From Pseudoxanthomonas indica (lineage in GTDB: Bacteria; Pseudomonadota; Gammaproteobacteria; Xanthomonadales; Xanthomonadaceae): a DNA stretch of 64,000 nt. The translations under genes were made by a program, and so were the position numbers. Shown here piece after piece: positions 56,926-64,000 of the stretch (within the stretch, counting starts at the first letter, position 1; every line of letters starts with the position of its first letter). Location of the stretch: contig NZ_FUZV01000001.1 in assembly GCF_900167565.1 (NCBI RefSeq), positions 2,023,001 to 2,087,000 on the forward strand, in the 5' to 3' direction. The notes below the pieces were generated by a model, which saw nothing but the letters and a program-made list of their open reading frames with translations, had not been told where the DNA came from and did no database searches.

Positions 56926-58359
56926 CTACAGATCAAACCCCAGCAACAGCGGATCATGATCCGAGCTGCGCCACGGCTGGCTGGCATCGCCGGTGGCGTA
57001 ACCGGCACGGTCCGGCTCATCGGCATTGAGGTGCCACTCGGCCGCGCCGCGCAGGCGTTTGGCCATGCCGGCGCTGAGCAGGGCGTGGTCCAGGCGACCA
57101 CTCTGTCCGTTGTAGACGTAGCTGTAAGGCTGCTGGACCCTGGCGACGGCAAAGGCATCACGCCAGCCCGCATCACGCAGCCAGCGCACGGGATCTTCCA
57201 TGGCATAGGCATTGAAGTCGCCCAGCAGGATCGTGCGCTCGCCGCCCTGGCCGGTCGGGTCCTGCTTCAACCATGCATCCAGGCGCCGTGCCGAATCCAG
57301 CCGCAGCGCATTCCAGCAACCTTGGGTATCACCTTGATCGGCGTCGGCGCCGCTGGCTTCGGTGCAGCCCTTGGACTTGAAGTGGTTGGCCACCAGCACG
57401 AACGGCTTGCCGCTGCCGCGCCGGAACGCCTGCGCCAGCGGGACACGGCTGCGATCACCGAACGGGCCGCCTTCCAGCACCGCAGGCGCACCCAGCGGGG
57501 CGACGCGTGAGGCGCGATAGAGGATGCCCACCCGAATCGTGTCGCCGCCCGGACCCTGGCCGGCATCGATGAATTTCCAGTCCAGCGCAGGCTGGCCATC
57601 GCGCGGCGCATTCAATGCGGCGACGAACTGGGCCAGGCTCGACTCTGCGCCATAGCCGTCGTTCTCCAGCTCCATCAATGCGGCGACGTCGGCGTCCAGG
57701 CCGCGCACCGTGGCCACCAGCTTGGCCAACTGCGCCTGCAGTAGAGCAGGCGTCTTGGCGCCGCGCGGCGTCGGGAAGCCGCCGCCGTGACCATCACCGT
57801 TGAACAGGTTCTCCAGATTGAACGCGGCGATCTTGAGCGTGCCGGGCACCTGCGGCGCGCCGGCGCGCTTGAGCATCGGCAGTTCCAGCGGCCGGGTCAG
57901 TTGCAGGCGGATGCTGCCATGGCGTTCGTCGACGATGCCTTCGACGCCGCGCAGTTGCGCGCCCACGCGCGGCAGCGCCTGATCGCCCAGCCAGCTGATG
58001 GTCTTGGGATCCCGCTCATTGCTGCCATCGTCGAGCACCAGCCGGCGGCGGGCGTTGTCGCTGACGACCTGCTTGAAGGCGGCACTGCCGGGGGTGGCCA
58101 CCTCGCTGGGCTGCCAGAGGCGGCCGTCAAAGGCGACCGTCAGTTCGCCGAAGCGTTCGGCCTGATCGGTGCCGGTGACGGTCAGCGGCACGACGATGCG
58201 CACGCGTTTGCCTTTGAGCGCTTGCCAGTGGGGGGGCGGGGCGGACAGTTCGACGACCTCGGATCCTGCGGGCGTGGCAGCGGGTTCAGCGGCGTAAGCG
58301 TCAGGCAGGCAGAAGGCCAGTAGCGCAGCGGACAAAAGGGTCAGGCGTTGAGCGGGCAT
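56926..58359 (-). CDS. Exported endonuclease/exonuclease/phosphatase-family nuclease (ExeM/NucH-like)
   Basis: 477 residues. Sec signal peptide ending near AYA-AEP (about 23). An N-terminal OB-like domain (about 50-170) precedes the EEP domain with IAAFNLENLFNGDG, ALMELENDGYG (catalytic Glu), VLVANHFKSKG, ILLGDFNAYAMEDP and the final SSDHDPLLLGFDL (His of the active site). Family members degrade extracellular DNA or are phosphoesterases. Near its end it is 15 bp from a degenerate REP element. Confidence 0.9.
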   Translation of the reverse strand: MPAQRLTLLSAALLAFCLPDAYAAEPAATPAGSEVVELSAPPPHWQALKGKRVRIVVPLTVTGTDQAERFGELTVAFDGRLWQPSEVATPGSAAFKQVVSDNARRRLVLDDGSNERDPKTISWLGDQALPRVGAQLRGVEGIVDERHGSIRLQLTRPLELPMLKRAGAPQVPGTLKIAAFNLENLFNGDGHGGGFPTPRGAKTPALLQAQLAKLVATVRGLDADVAALMELENDGYGAESSLAQFVAALNAPRDGQPALDWKFIDAGQGPGGDTIRVGILYRASRVAPLGAPAVLEGGPFGDRSRVPLAQAFRRGSGKPFVLVANHFKSKGCTEASGADADQGDTQGCWNALRLDSARRLDAWLKQDPTGQGGERTILLGDFNAYAMEDPVRWLRDAGWRDAFAVARVQQPYSYVYNGQSGRLDHALLSAGMAKRLRGAAEWHLNADEPDRAGYATGDASQPWRSSDHDPLLLGFDL

Positions 58360-58464
58360 GCAGAGTCCGATGCGGCATTGACAGGCGCATATGGTAACGA
58401 GCTAGAGATGACGGATTTCGTGCGCATGGTCGGGGCCTCGGCTTCGCTACTCCGTCGGCCCCCC

Positions 58465-58496
58465 AAAAAAAAGCCGCCTGACAAGGCGGCTTTTTT
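58465..58496. terminator. Strong bidirectional terminator after the cytochrome c5 gene
   Basis: An 8-base A-run, GCCGCC-TGACAA-GGCGGC, then a 6-base T-run. Located 19 bp past the cytochrome stop on the minus strand, and downstream of nothing on the plus strand. Confidence 0.92.
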
Positions 58497-58514
58497 CGCG
58501 ACGCGGGTCCGCGC

Positions 58515-59033
58515 TTACTTGGCGTGGTCCAGCATCCAGTCGACCGTGGCGTGGATCTGCTCTTCGGTCAGCGCCGGGTTGCCACCCTTCGGGGGCATGA
58601 TGCCGCCATCCGGGCCGGTGAAGCCTTCGATGGCGTGCTTGTACAGGGTGTCCTTGCCCTTGGCGGCGCGGGCGCCCATGCCAGCGGCGGTCAGGGTGGG
58701 AGCGCCACCGGTGCCGTTCTTGTGGCAGGCGCCACACAGGCTGTCGAAGATCACCTGGCCATCGGTGCTGCCGCCATAGGCGACCTGCGAAGCGGCGGCG
58801 GCAGCAGCGGCGGCCTGCGCGGCAGCCTGGGCCGCGGCACCGGTTTCACCGGCATAGACCGCGCCCGCCGGCGCGATGCGCGCTTCGGTCTGCTTGACCG
58901 CATTGGGGTTGGCTTCCGGCGGAATCGAGCCGTGCAGGAAGTGCGCGCCGACGATCAGGCCCAGGGTGACCAGCACCAGGAAGCCGATCACCATCGAGAA
59001 ATGCTTGAGGAATTCGAGGTCGTAGTTACGCAC
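58515..59033 (-). CDS. Membrane-anchored cytochrome c5 family protein
   Basis: 172 residues from the GTG at 59033, chosen because AAAGGTGG precedes it and the protein then starts VRNYDLEFLKHFSMVIGF with an N-terminal membrane anchor. An Ala/Gln-rich linker (AAAQAAAQAAAAAAAAS) leads to one heme c domain with CGACHKNG and axial Met in GIMPPKGG. It should shuttle electrons on the periplasmic side of the membrane, for example to a terminal oxidase. Monocistronic, ended by a strong terminator. Confidence 0.9.
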   Translation of the reverse strand: MRNYDLEFLKHFSMVIGFLVLVTLGLIVGAHFLHGSIPPEANPNAVKQTEARIAPAGAVYAGETGAAAQAAAQAAAAAAAASQVAYGGSTDGQVIFDSLCGACHKNGTGGAPTLTAAGMGARAAKGKDTLYKHAIEGFTGPDGGIMPPKGGNPALTEEQIHATVDWMLDHAK

Positions 59034-59216
59034 TTTCCACCTTTGGCAGCACGGTCGGGGGGACCGCGCATGGCTACGAAAAACAGGTCTGGAAACCGCG
59101 CCGAGGCGGGTTTCGCTGACAGGCACCCGACGCGGAGGCCGCGCGCGGGGTGCCTATTATAAGCAGGGAGGGCGATGGCAGGCATAGACCGCGCCCGCCG
59201 CGCCCGTCCGGCCGGC

Positions 59217-59927
59217 TCAGGCGGTGAGGTAGACCGTGGTGGCCGGCGCCTGCTCCAGCACGGTGCGGATGGGCAGGTCGGCCCCCGCCAGCGCCGCTTC
59301 GAGCACCGCACGCTTTTGCGCACCTTCGATATGCAGGTACAGGTGGCGGGCGGCGCGCAGCACCGGCAGGGTGAAGGTGATGCGCGGCTCGCCGGCGCCA
59401 GGCGCGCGCATCGGCAGCAGACGTGCGCGACCTTCCGGCTCCAGCGCCGCCGCCAGGTAATCGCCGCCGGGAAAGAACGAGGCCGTGTGTCCATCGGCGC
59501 CCATGCCCAGCACCATCACGTCGATATCGGCGGGCAGGCTGTCCAGGCGCCGTTCCAGTTCCGGCAGCGCTTCTTCCGGCTCGGCGGTATCGCGATACAG
59601 CGGCATGAAGGTGGCGGCAGCGGCGGAATCCTGCAGCAAGGTCTCGCGGACCAGGCGCGCATTGGAGCGATCGTGATCCGGGCCGACCCAGCGCTCATCC
59701 ACCAGGGTCACGCTGACCTTGTCCCAGGCCAGCGGCTGGCGCGAGAGGTGTTCGAAGAAGCGCTTGGGCGTGGTGCCACCGGAGACGGCCAGCACCGCAG
59801 CGCCGCGTTCTTCGATGGCCGTGCGCAGATCCTCGGCCACGCGTGCGGCCAGGGCCACGGCCAGGGTTTCGCCATCGGCGAAGGCGACAGTTTCAGCGCG
59901 CAGCGGCGGAGTGGGGGAGTCCGTCAT
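59217..59927 (-). CDS. pgl: 6-phosphogluconolactonase
   Basis: 236 residues of the SugarP_isomerase/NagB-like fold. AVSGGTTPKRFFEHLS binds substrate, and VTLVDERWVGPDHDRSNARL and VLGMGADGHTASFFPG are Pgl signatures. It hydrolyses 6-phosphogluconolactone, the product of the gene just upstream. ATG 59927 chosen; the zwf stop is 5 bp before it, so zwf-pgl is an operon. An ATG 65 codons upstream lies inside zwf and is ignored. Confidence 0.94.
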   Translation of the reverse strand: MTDSPTPPLRAETVAFADGETLAVALAARVAEDLRTAIEERGAAVLAVSGGTTPKRFFEHLSRQPLAWDKVSVTLVDERWVGPDHDRSNARLVRETLLQDSAAAATFMPLYRDTAEPEEALPELERRLDSLPADIDVMVLGMGADGHTASFFPGGDYLAAALEPEGRARLLPMRAPGAGEPRITFTLPVLRAARHLYLHIEGAQKRAVLEAALAGADLPIRTVLEQAPATTVYLTA

Positions 59928-59931
59928 GCGC

Positions 59932-61413
59932 TTACACCGTGTCCTCGTGCCAGGTACGACCGTCGCGCTCGACCAGCGCCACCGCCGCACTCGGGCCCCA
60001 GGAACCGGCCGTGTAGGCCTTGGGCGATTCGCGCTTGCTTTCCCACGCGGCCAGGATCGGATCAATCCACTTCCATGCCGCTTCCACTTCATCGCGGCGC
60101 ATGAACAAGGTGGGATTGCCACGCACCACGTCCATCAACAGGCGCTCATAGGCTTCCGGCTGATGCACGCCAAAAGCTTCGGCAAAGCTCATGTCCAGCG
60201 GCACCTGCTGCAGGCGCAAGCCGCCCGGGCCCGGGTCCTTGATCATCATCCACAGCTTGACGCCTTCGTCCGGCTGCAGGCGCAGCACCAGCTTGTTGCC
60301 CATCACCGGGCCGGCGCTGTTCTCGAAGATGGAATGCGGAATCTGGCGGAAGCTGATGACGATTTCCGACACCCGCTCCGGCAGGCGCTTGCCGGTGCGC
60401 AGATAGAACGGCACGCCGGCCCAGCGCCAGTTATCCACTTCGGCCTTGAGCGCGACGAAGGTTTCGGTGCGCGAGTCTTCGCGGCCCAGTTCGTCCAGAT
60501 AGCCGGGTACGGCCGCGCCGTTGACGGCGCCGGCGCGGTACTGGCCGCGCACCGTCAGCTGGCCGATTTCTTCGGCTTCGATGGGGCGCAGCGAACGCAG
60601 CACCTTGAGCTTTTCATCGCGCACCGCATCGGCCTGCAGCGCCGCAGGCGGTTCCATCGCCACCATGCACAGCAGCTGCAACAGGTGGTTCTGGACCATG
60701 TCGCGCAGCGCGCCGGAGGTGTCGTAATAGGTGGCGCGCTTTTCCAGGCCGACGGTTTCGGCCACGGTGATCTGCACGTGGTCGATGTGATTGGCGTTCC
60801 ACAGCGGCTCGAACAGGATGTTGGCAAAGCGCAGCGCCAACAGGTTCTGCACCGTTTCCTTGCCCAGGTAATGATCGATGCGGAAGATCTGGCTTTCGGC
60901 AAAGGCGCTGCCGACGGCGTCGTTGATCACCGCGGCGCTGGCCAGGTCATGGCCAATCGGCTTTTCGATCACCACCCGCGACTGGCCGCGGTTGAGCCCA
61001 TGCGCACGCAGGCGGTCGCACAGGTTGACGAACAGACTGGGGCTGGTCGACAGGTAGAACACGCGGATGCGGTCCTCGCCGTGCGCCTTGAGTTCGCTGG
61101 CGAATTCTTCCCAGCCCTCGTCCTTGGTCGCGTCCAGCGCGTGGTAGCCGAGCTTTTCCAGGAACGCCGGCAGCTTGGCCTTGGCCACTTCATCGCTGGC
61201 GCACGCGCGGGACAGGGCGTCACCGACCTTGGCGCGGTAATCGGCGTCGGACTGCTTGTCGCGGGCCACGCCGATGATGCGGCTGTCGTCGGGGATCTGG
61301 CCGTCGGCGTAGCGGCGCAACAGGCCCGGCAGCAGCTTGCGCAGGGCCAGGTCACCGGTGCCACCGAATATCACCAGGTCGAAGGGGTCGACAGGCAGGG
61401 TCTTGGCAGTCAC
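59932..61413 (-). CDS. zwf: Glucose-6-phosphate 1-dehydrogenase
   Basis: 493 residues. NADP site [16 protein letters not shown], substrate motif RIDHYLGKE, and [10 protein letters not shown] near the C terminus. It oxidises glucose 6-phosphate, feeding the pentose phosphate and Entner-Doudoroff routes. The GTG at 61413 is chosen because the family starts about 10 residues before the VIFGG motif; another GTG 17 codons upstream would run into the promoter region. Ribosome site weak (GAG). Followed by pgl, divergent from a HutC-type regulator. Confidence 0.95.
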   Translation of the reverse strand: MTAKTLPVDPFDLVIFGGTGDLALRKLLPGLLRRYADGQIPDDSRIIGVARDKQSDADYRAKVGDALSRACASDEVAKAKLPAFLEKLGYHALDATKDEGWEEFASELKAHGEDRIRVFYLSTSPSLFVNLCDRLRAHGLNRGQSRVVIEKPIGHDLASAAVINDAVGSAFAESQIFRIDHYLGKETVQNLLALRFANILFEPLWNANHIDHVQITVAETVGLEKRATYYDTSGALRDMVQNHLLQLLCMVAMEPPAALQADAVRDEKLKVLRSLRPIEAEEIGQLTVRGQYRAGAVNGAAVPGYLDELGREDSRTETFVALKAEVDNWRWAGVPFYLRTGKRLPERVSEIVISFRQIPHSIFENSAGPVMGNKLVLRLQPDEGVKLWMMIKDPGPGGLRLQQVPLDMSFAEAFGVHQPEAYERLLMDVVRGNPTLFMRRDEVEAAWKWIDPILAAWESKRESPKAYTAGSWGPSAAVALVERDGRTWHEDTV

Positions 61414-61445
61414 GTCGAATCTCGATTCCGAATGTGAGAGGAAAC

Positions 61446-61536
61446 AATACCACCGGGCTACCACATTAGGCCAACTGGACAGGCCAATTACGTTGTTGGG
61501 CAGGGATATTGCATGTAATGGTCTTCCACTGGTATT
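61446..61536. promoter_or_regulatory. zwf / gntR divergent control region with repeated half-sites
   Basis: Direct repeats AGGCCAA at 61468-61474 and 61481-61487 (13 bp apart), and far-apart inverted half-sites AATACCA (61446-61452) and TGGTATT (61530-61536). HutC-type regulators often bind TGGT/ACCA or GT-TA-AC half-sites, so these are candidate operators for the adjacent regulator. Inferred. Confidence 0.4.
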
Positions 61537-61545
61537 TTATCGCCC

Positions 61546-62295
61546 ATGCAAAAAGCCCTGTTCGATGAATACCAGCGCCTGCAGACCGGTGAGTCCACCC
61601 GTGCAGTGGCTTACCTGCGCCTGCGCCGCGCCCTGCAGAACCTGATGGATGCGGGGGTGCTGCGCCCCGGCCAGGCCCTGCCGAGTGAGCGTGATCTTGC
61701 CAACTTGCTGGATTTGTCCCGCGTGACGATCCGCAAGGCACTGGCCGGGCTCATCGAAGCGGGCCTGCTGGTGCAGCGCCAGGGCGCCGGCACGTTCGTG
61801 GCCGAGCGCATCCTGCGCCAGTTCTCGCGCCTGACCAGCTTTACCGATGATCTGCGCGAGCGCGGCCTCAATCCGCAGGTCAAGTTCCTGGAACGTACGG
61901 TCGGCGAAGTCACGCCGGAAGAATCGATGGCGCTCAACCTGTCGCCCGGCAGCGGGGTGGTGCGCATGTACCGCCTGCGCCATGTGGACGGCTCGCCGAT
62001 CGCAATCGAACGCACGCTGGTGCCTTACTCGCTGCTGCCGGATCCGGACAGCGTGACCACCTCGCTGTACGAAGCCCTGGAGGCCTACGGCAACCGGCCC
62101 AAGCGCGCCTTGCAGCGCCTGCGTGCAGTGGCTTTGGATGAGGAAGCCGCCCGACACCTGGAACTGCCGGTCGGCAGCCCGGGCCTGCTGGTCGAGCGGC
62201 GCGCGTTCCTGGATGACGGCCGGGTGGTGGAATCCACGCGCTCGTACTACCGCGGCGACGCCTACGATTTCGTGGCCGAGCTGCAAAGCGAGTAG
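61546..62295 (+). CDS. GntR-family regulator, HutC subfamily (UTRA domain)
   Basis: 249 residues. N-terminal winged helix (LRPGQALPSERDLANLLDLS, RVTIRKALAGLIEAGLLVQR, QGAGTFV), then a UTRA ligand domain (LTSFTDDLRERGLNPQVKF, GSPIAIERTLVPYSLLPD, LLVERRAFLDDGRVVESTRS). UTRA domains bind small sugars, aminosugar phosphates, urocanate and similar ligands; the sequence resembles the NagR/DasR side. Divergent from zwf-pgl, which it may control in response to a sugar phosphate. Confidence 0.92.
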   Translation: MQKALFDEYQRLQTGESTRAVAYLRLRRALQNLMDAGVLRPGQALPSERDLANLLDLSRVTIRKALAGLIEAGLLVQRQGAGTFVAERILRQFSRLTSFTDDLRERGLNPQVKFLERTVGEVTPEESMALNLSPGSGVVRMYRLRHVDGSPIAIERTLVPYSLLPDPDSVTTSLYEALEAYGNRPKRALQRLRAVALDEEAARHLELPVGSPGLLVERRAFLDDGRVVESTRSYYRGDAYDFVAELQSE

Positions 62296-62381
62296 CAGGG
62301 CCTTCAGGCCCGAAGCTCTCCCGCTTCGTCCCCGCTTCCCCCCATCCCGTCGCCGCACAACCGGTTTTCGTCGCCGGCCTG

Positions 62382-62427
62382 TTGATCTTTGCCGCGGCCC
62401 AACTGTACTGTCTGTCCTAGTACAGTT
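62382..62427 (+). promoter_or_regulatory. Promoter and operator of the YtrA-type regulator/ABC operon
   Basis: A perfect inverted repeat, AACTGTACT (62401-62409) and AGTACAGTT (62419-62427) with a 9-bp spacer, overlaps a plausible -10 (TGTACT). The -35-like TTGATC lies at 62382-62387, 16 bp upstream. Palindromes of this kind directly before the gene are typical of autoregulated YtrA-subfamily GntR repressors. Confidence 0.7.
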
Positions 62428-62441
62428 CAGTCGAGGTGCGC

Positions 62442-62852
62442 ATGGCCCGGACCCAGGCCCTGATGATCCAGATCGCCACCGGCGATGCCCGATCCATCAG
62501 CAAACAGATCGTCGATGGCGTGCGCATGAAGATCGCCACGGCCGAGTTGCAACCCGGCGCACAGCTGCCCAGCGTGCGCGGGCTGGCGCAGCAACTGATG
62601 ATCAACCCGAACACCGTGGCCAAGGCGTATGCCGAGCTCACCAGCGACGGCTGGCTGGAATCGCGACAAGGCCTGGGCCTGTTCGTGTCCACGCCAAGGC
62701 AACGCCTGAGCGAGGCCGAGCGCGAACGCCGCATGGATGACGCCGTGCAGGGCTTCGTCCACGAAATCATTGCCCTGGACTATCCGCCCCAGCGCGCCCT
62801 CGCGCGGCTGGAAGACGAACTGCGCGCGCTCGCGCACAAGAAGACCGCCTGA
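62442..62852 (+). CDS. YtrA-subfamily GntR repressor
   Basis: 136 residues: a GntR winged helix (SISKQIVDGVRMKIATAELQ, LPSVRGLAQQLMINPNTVAK, DGWLESRQGLGLFV) followed only by a short helical tail, the YtrA layout without a large ligand domain. GAGG 5 bp before the ATG at 62442. It should repress its own operon through the palindrome at 62401-62427, releasing it in response to envelope stress or a drug-like signal. ABC transporter genes follow at 20 bp. Confidence 0.93.
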   Translation: MARTQALMIQIATGDARSISKQIVDGVRMKIATAELQPGAQLPSVRGLAQQLMINPNTVAKAYAELTSDGWLESRQGLGLFVSTPRQRLSEAERERRMDDAVQGFVHEIIALDYPPQRALARLEDELRALAHKKTA

Positions 62853-62872
62853 CGCCGGTCATCGGACACCCC

Positions 62873-63802
62873 ATGAACGTGCACGCGGATAGCGACTGCG
62901 TCATCGAAACCATCGGCCTGAGCAAACGCTATGGCCGCAAGCTCGCACTGGACCAGCTCGACCTGCGCATCCCGCGCGGGCGCATCCACGCCATCGTCGG
63001 CGCCAACGGCGCCGGCAAGTCCACCTTGTTCCGGATCCTGCTGGGATTCCTGCCGCCCACGTCGGGGCAGGCGCGCATCCTCGGTCGCGACAGCCAGCAA
63101 CTGCGCCCGCAGGATCGCAGTCGCATCGGCTTCGTCAACGAAGAACACACGCTGCCCGGCTGGATGAAGGTGGCGGCCGTGGTGGCCATGCAGAAGCATC
63201 AGTACGGCGCCTGGAACCAGGCGGCCTTCGATGAAGTCATTGGCCACTACTACGTGCTGCCCGAGCAGAAAGTCGGCCAGCTGTCGCGCGGCGAGCGCGC
63301 CGGCTTGAACCTGGCCTTGGCGCTGGCGCAGGGTCCGGAACTGCTGGTGCTGGACGAGCCCACCCTGGGCCTGGACGTGGTGGCCAAGCGCGCGTTCCTG
63401 GAATCGCTGATGTATTCCAACGCCGCCGAACAATGCACGGTGATCTATTGCTCGCACCAGATGGAAGAGATCGAGCGCATCGCCGACAACCTGATCATCC
63501 TGGAGCGCGGCCAGCTGAAGAACATGTCCGCGCCGGAAGACTTCTGTGCGCGGGTAACGCACTGGGTCGCTGACATTCCGTTCAAGGGGCCCGACGCCGC
63601 CAGCGTGCCCGGCCTGCTGCAACTGCAACGGTTGGATGGCCTGCATCACTACCTGGTGCTGGATCAGGACGAGCAGTTCGCCGACTTCCTCCGTGCCAGC
63701 GGTGCCCGCAGCATCCAGAGCATGCCGGTCAGCCTGGACCGCGCGGTCAACGGATTCCTGAGCAAGAACCACGCCGCGCCGGCTACGGCCGCCACCGCCT
63801 GA
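62873..63802 (+). CDS. ABC transporter ATP-binding protein of the YtrA operon
   Basis: 309 residues. Walker A VGANGAGKST (about 42-51), signature LSRGERAGL where most ABC proteins have LSGGQ, Walker B LLVLDEPTLGLD and H-loop YCSHQ. The C-terminal ~90 residues are an extra domain (WVADIPFKGP, LLQLQRLDGLHHYLVLDQDE) found in exporter ATPases of this type. It energises the permease encoded 20 bp downstream. Substrate unknown; family members export lipids or peptides, or sense antibiotics. Confidence 0.9.
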   Translation: MNVHADSDCVIETIGLSKRYGRKLALDQLDLRIPRGRIHAIVGANGAGKSTLFRILLGFLPPTSGQARILGRDSQQLRPQDRSRIGFVNEEHTLPGWMKVAAVVAMQKHQYGAWNQAAFDEVIGHYYVLPEQKVGQLSRGERAGLNLALALAQGPELLVLDEPTLGLDVVAKRAFLESLMYSNAAEQCTVIYCSHQMEEIERIADNLIILERGQLKNMSAPEDFCARVTHWVADIPFKGPDAASVPGLLQLQRLDGLHHYLVLDQDEQFADFLRASGARSIQSMPVSLDRAVNGFLSKNHAAPATAATA

Positions 63803-63821
63803 GCGCGAAGGAGACATCAGC

Positions 63822-64000
63822 ATGTGGGACATCTTCAAGGCCGAACTGGGCCGCTTCCGGATCTGGGCATTCGCCTACGCCGTGGTGCAGATCGTAGTGC
63901 TCGGATTCCTGACCCGGGTGGTGGATCTGGCGCAGCAACCGCTGACCGTCTATCAGGTCTTTGGCGGTGTGTTCGCGCTGACCGGCCTGCTGTTGGGAGC
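63822..64000 (+). CDS. ABC transporter permease, 5' part only (runs off window)
   Basis: 59 complete codons visible: MWDIFKAELGRFRIWAFAYA, then a hydrophobic stretch VVQIVVLGFLTRVV and a second beginning VFGGVFALTGLLLG. GAAGGAG lies before the ATG. Position and hydrophobicity identify the membrane partner of the ATPase just upstream. Confidence 0.8.
   Translation, partial: MWDIFKAELGRFRIWAFAYAVVQIVVLGFLTRVVDLAQQPLTVYQVFGGVFALTGLLLG

Overview
The window is 64 kb of gap-poor, high-GC chromosomal DNA. Gene content points to a gammaproteobacterium of the Xanthomonadaceae/Lysobacteraceae type (inference from families only): recB-recD, gltB-gltD, divergent lrp/dadA-alr, a one-polypeptide indolepyruvate:ferredoxin oxidoreductase, I78 inhibitor lipoproteins, a YtrA-type GntR/ABC operon and CCCGCTTGCGGG-type REP palindromes. 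I see no rRNA, tRNA, CRISPR array, transposase, integrase or phage gene. It reads as housekeeping chromosome with a few small unusual modules.

Layout. 1-5.7 kb: 3' part of recB, recD, then an unknown membrane protein. 5.7-10.1 kb: an unknown exported protein, a His-rich Co/Ni CDF exporter divergent from its RcnR-type repressor with an operator-like palindrome between them, and a large MscS-family channel. 10.1-15.9 kb: two translationally coupled cytoplasmic-type arylsulfatases and an SGNH hydrolase. 16-20.7 kb: a secreted alpha/beta hydrolase, Ohr, a divergent AraC regulator, and an operon of an epoxide-hydrolase-like protein (carrying a short SDR remnant at its N terminus), CcdA and a TlpA-like thioredoxin lipoprotein. 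20.9-24.2 kb: OmpR/EnvZ-type two-component pair and a UGT-like glycosyltransferase. 24.3-29.5 kb: folE, ychJ-like, a lytic transglycosylase coupled to a hexose-6-phosphate mutarotase, a TetA-like MFS pump and a PepSY protein. 29.6-32.8 kb: BenE-like transporter coupled to a tandem-domain methylglyoxal synthase, then a zinc alcohol dehydrogenase. 32.9-38.8 kb: gltB-gltD. 39-41.4 kb: three I78 inhibitor lipoproteins around a topoisomerase IB. 41.7-44.7 kb: dadA-alr and Lrp. 44.9-50.7 kb: M13 peptidase, NYN/OST-HTH protein coupled to a DUF938 methyltransferase, M61 peptidase. 50.7-53 kb: glyoxalase-fold and heme-oxygenase-like diiron proteins divergent from a QueC-like PP-loop protein. 53-59 kb: indolepyruvate oxidoreductase, exported endonuclease/exonuclease/phosphatase, cytochrome c5. 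59.2-62.3 kb: zwf-pgl divergent from a HutC-type regulator. 62.4-64 kb: YtrA-type regulator, ABC ATPase and the start of a permease that runs off the end.

The most interesting points are the methylglyoxal synthase with a second, catalytically degenerate MGS-like domain, translationally coupled to a BenE transporter; the SDR/alpha-beta-hydrolase chimera; the diiron/VOC/QueC-like neighbourhood; the I78 trio; and several strong palindromes (dmeR operator, YtrA operator, paired GTTGC/GCAAC dyads before gltB). No single element looks like a proven new system; functions beyond family level are inferred.
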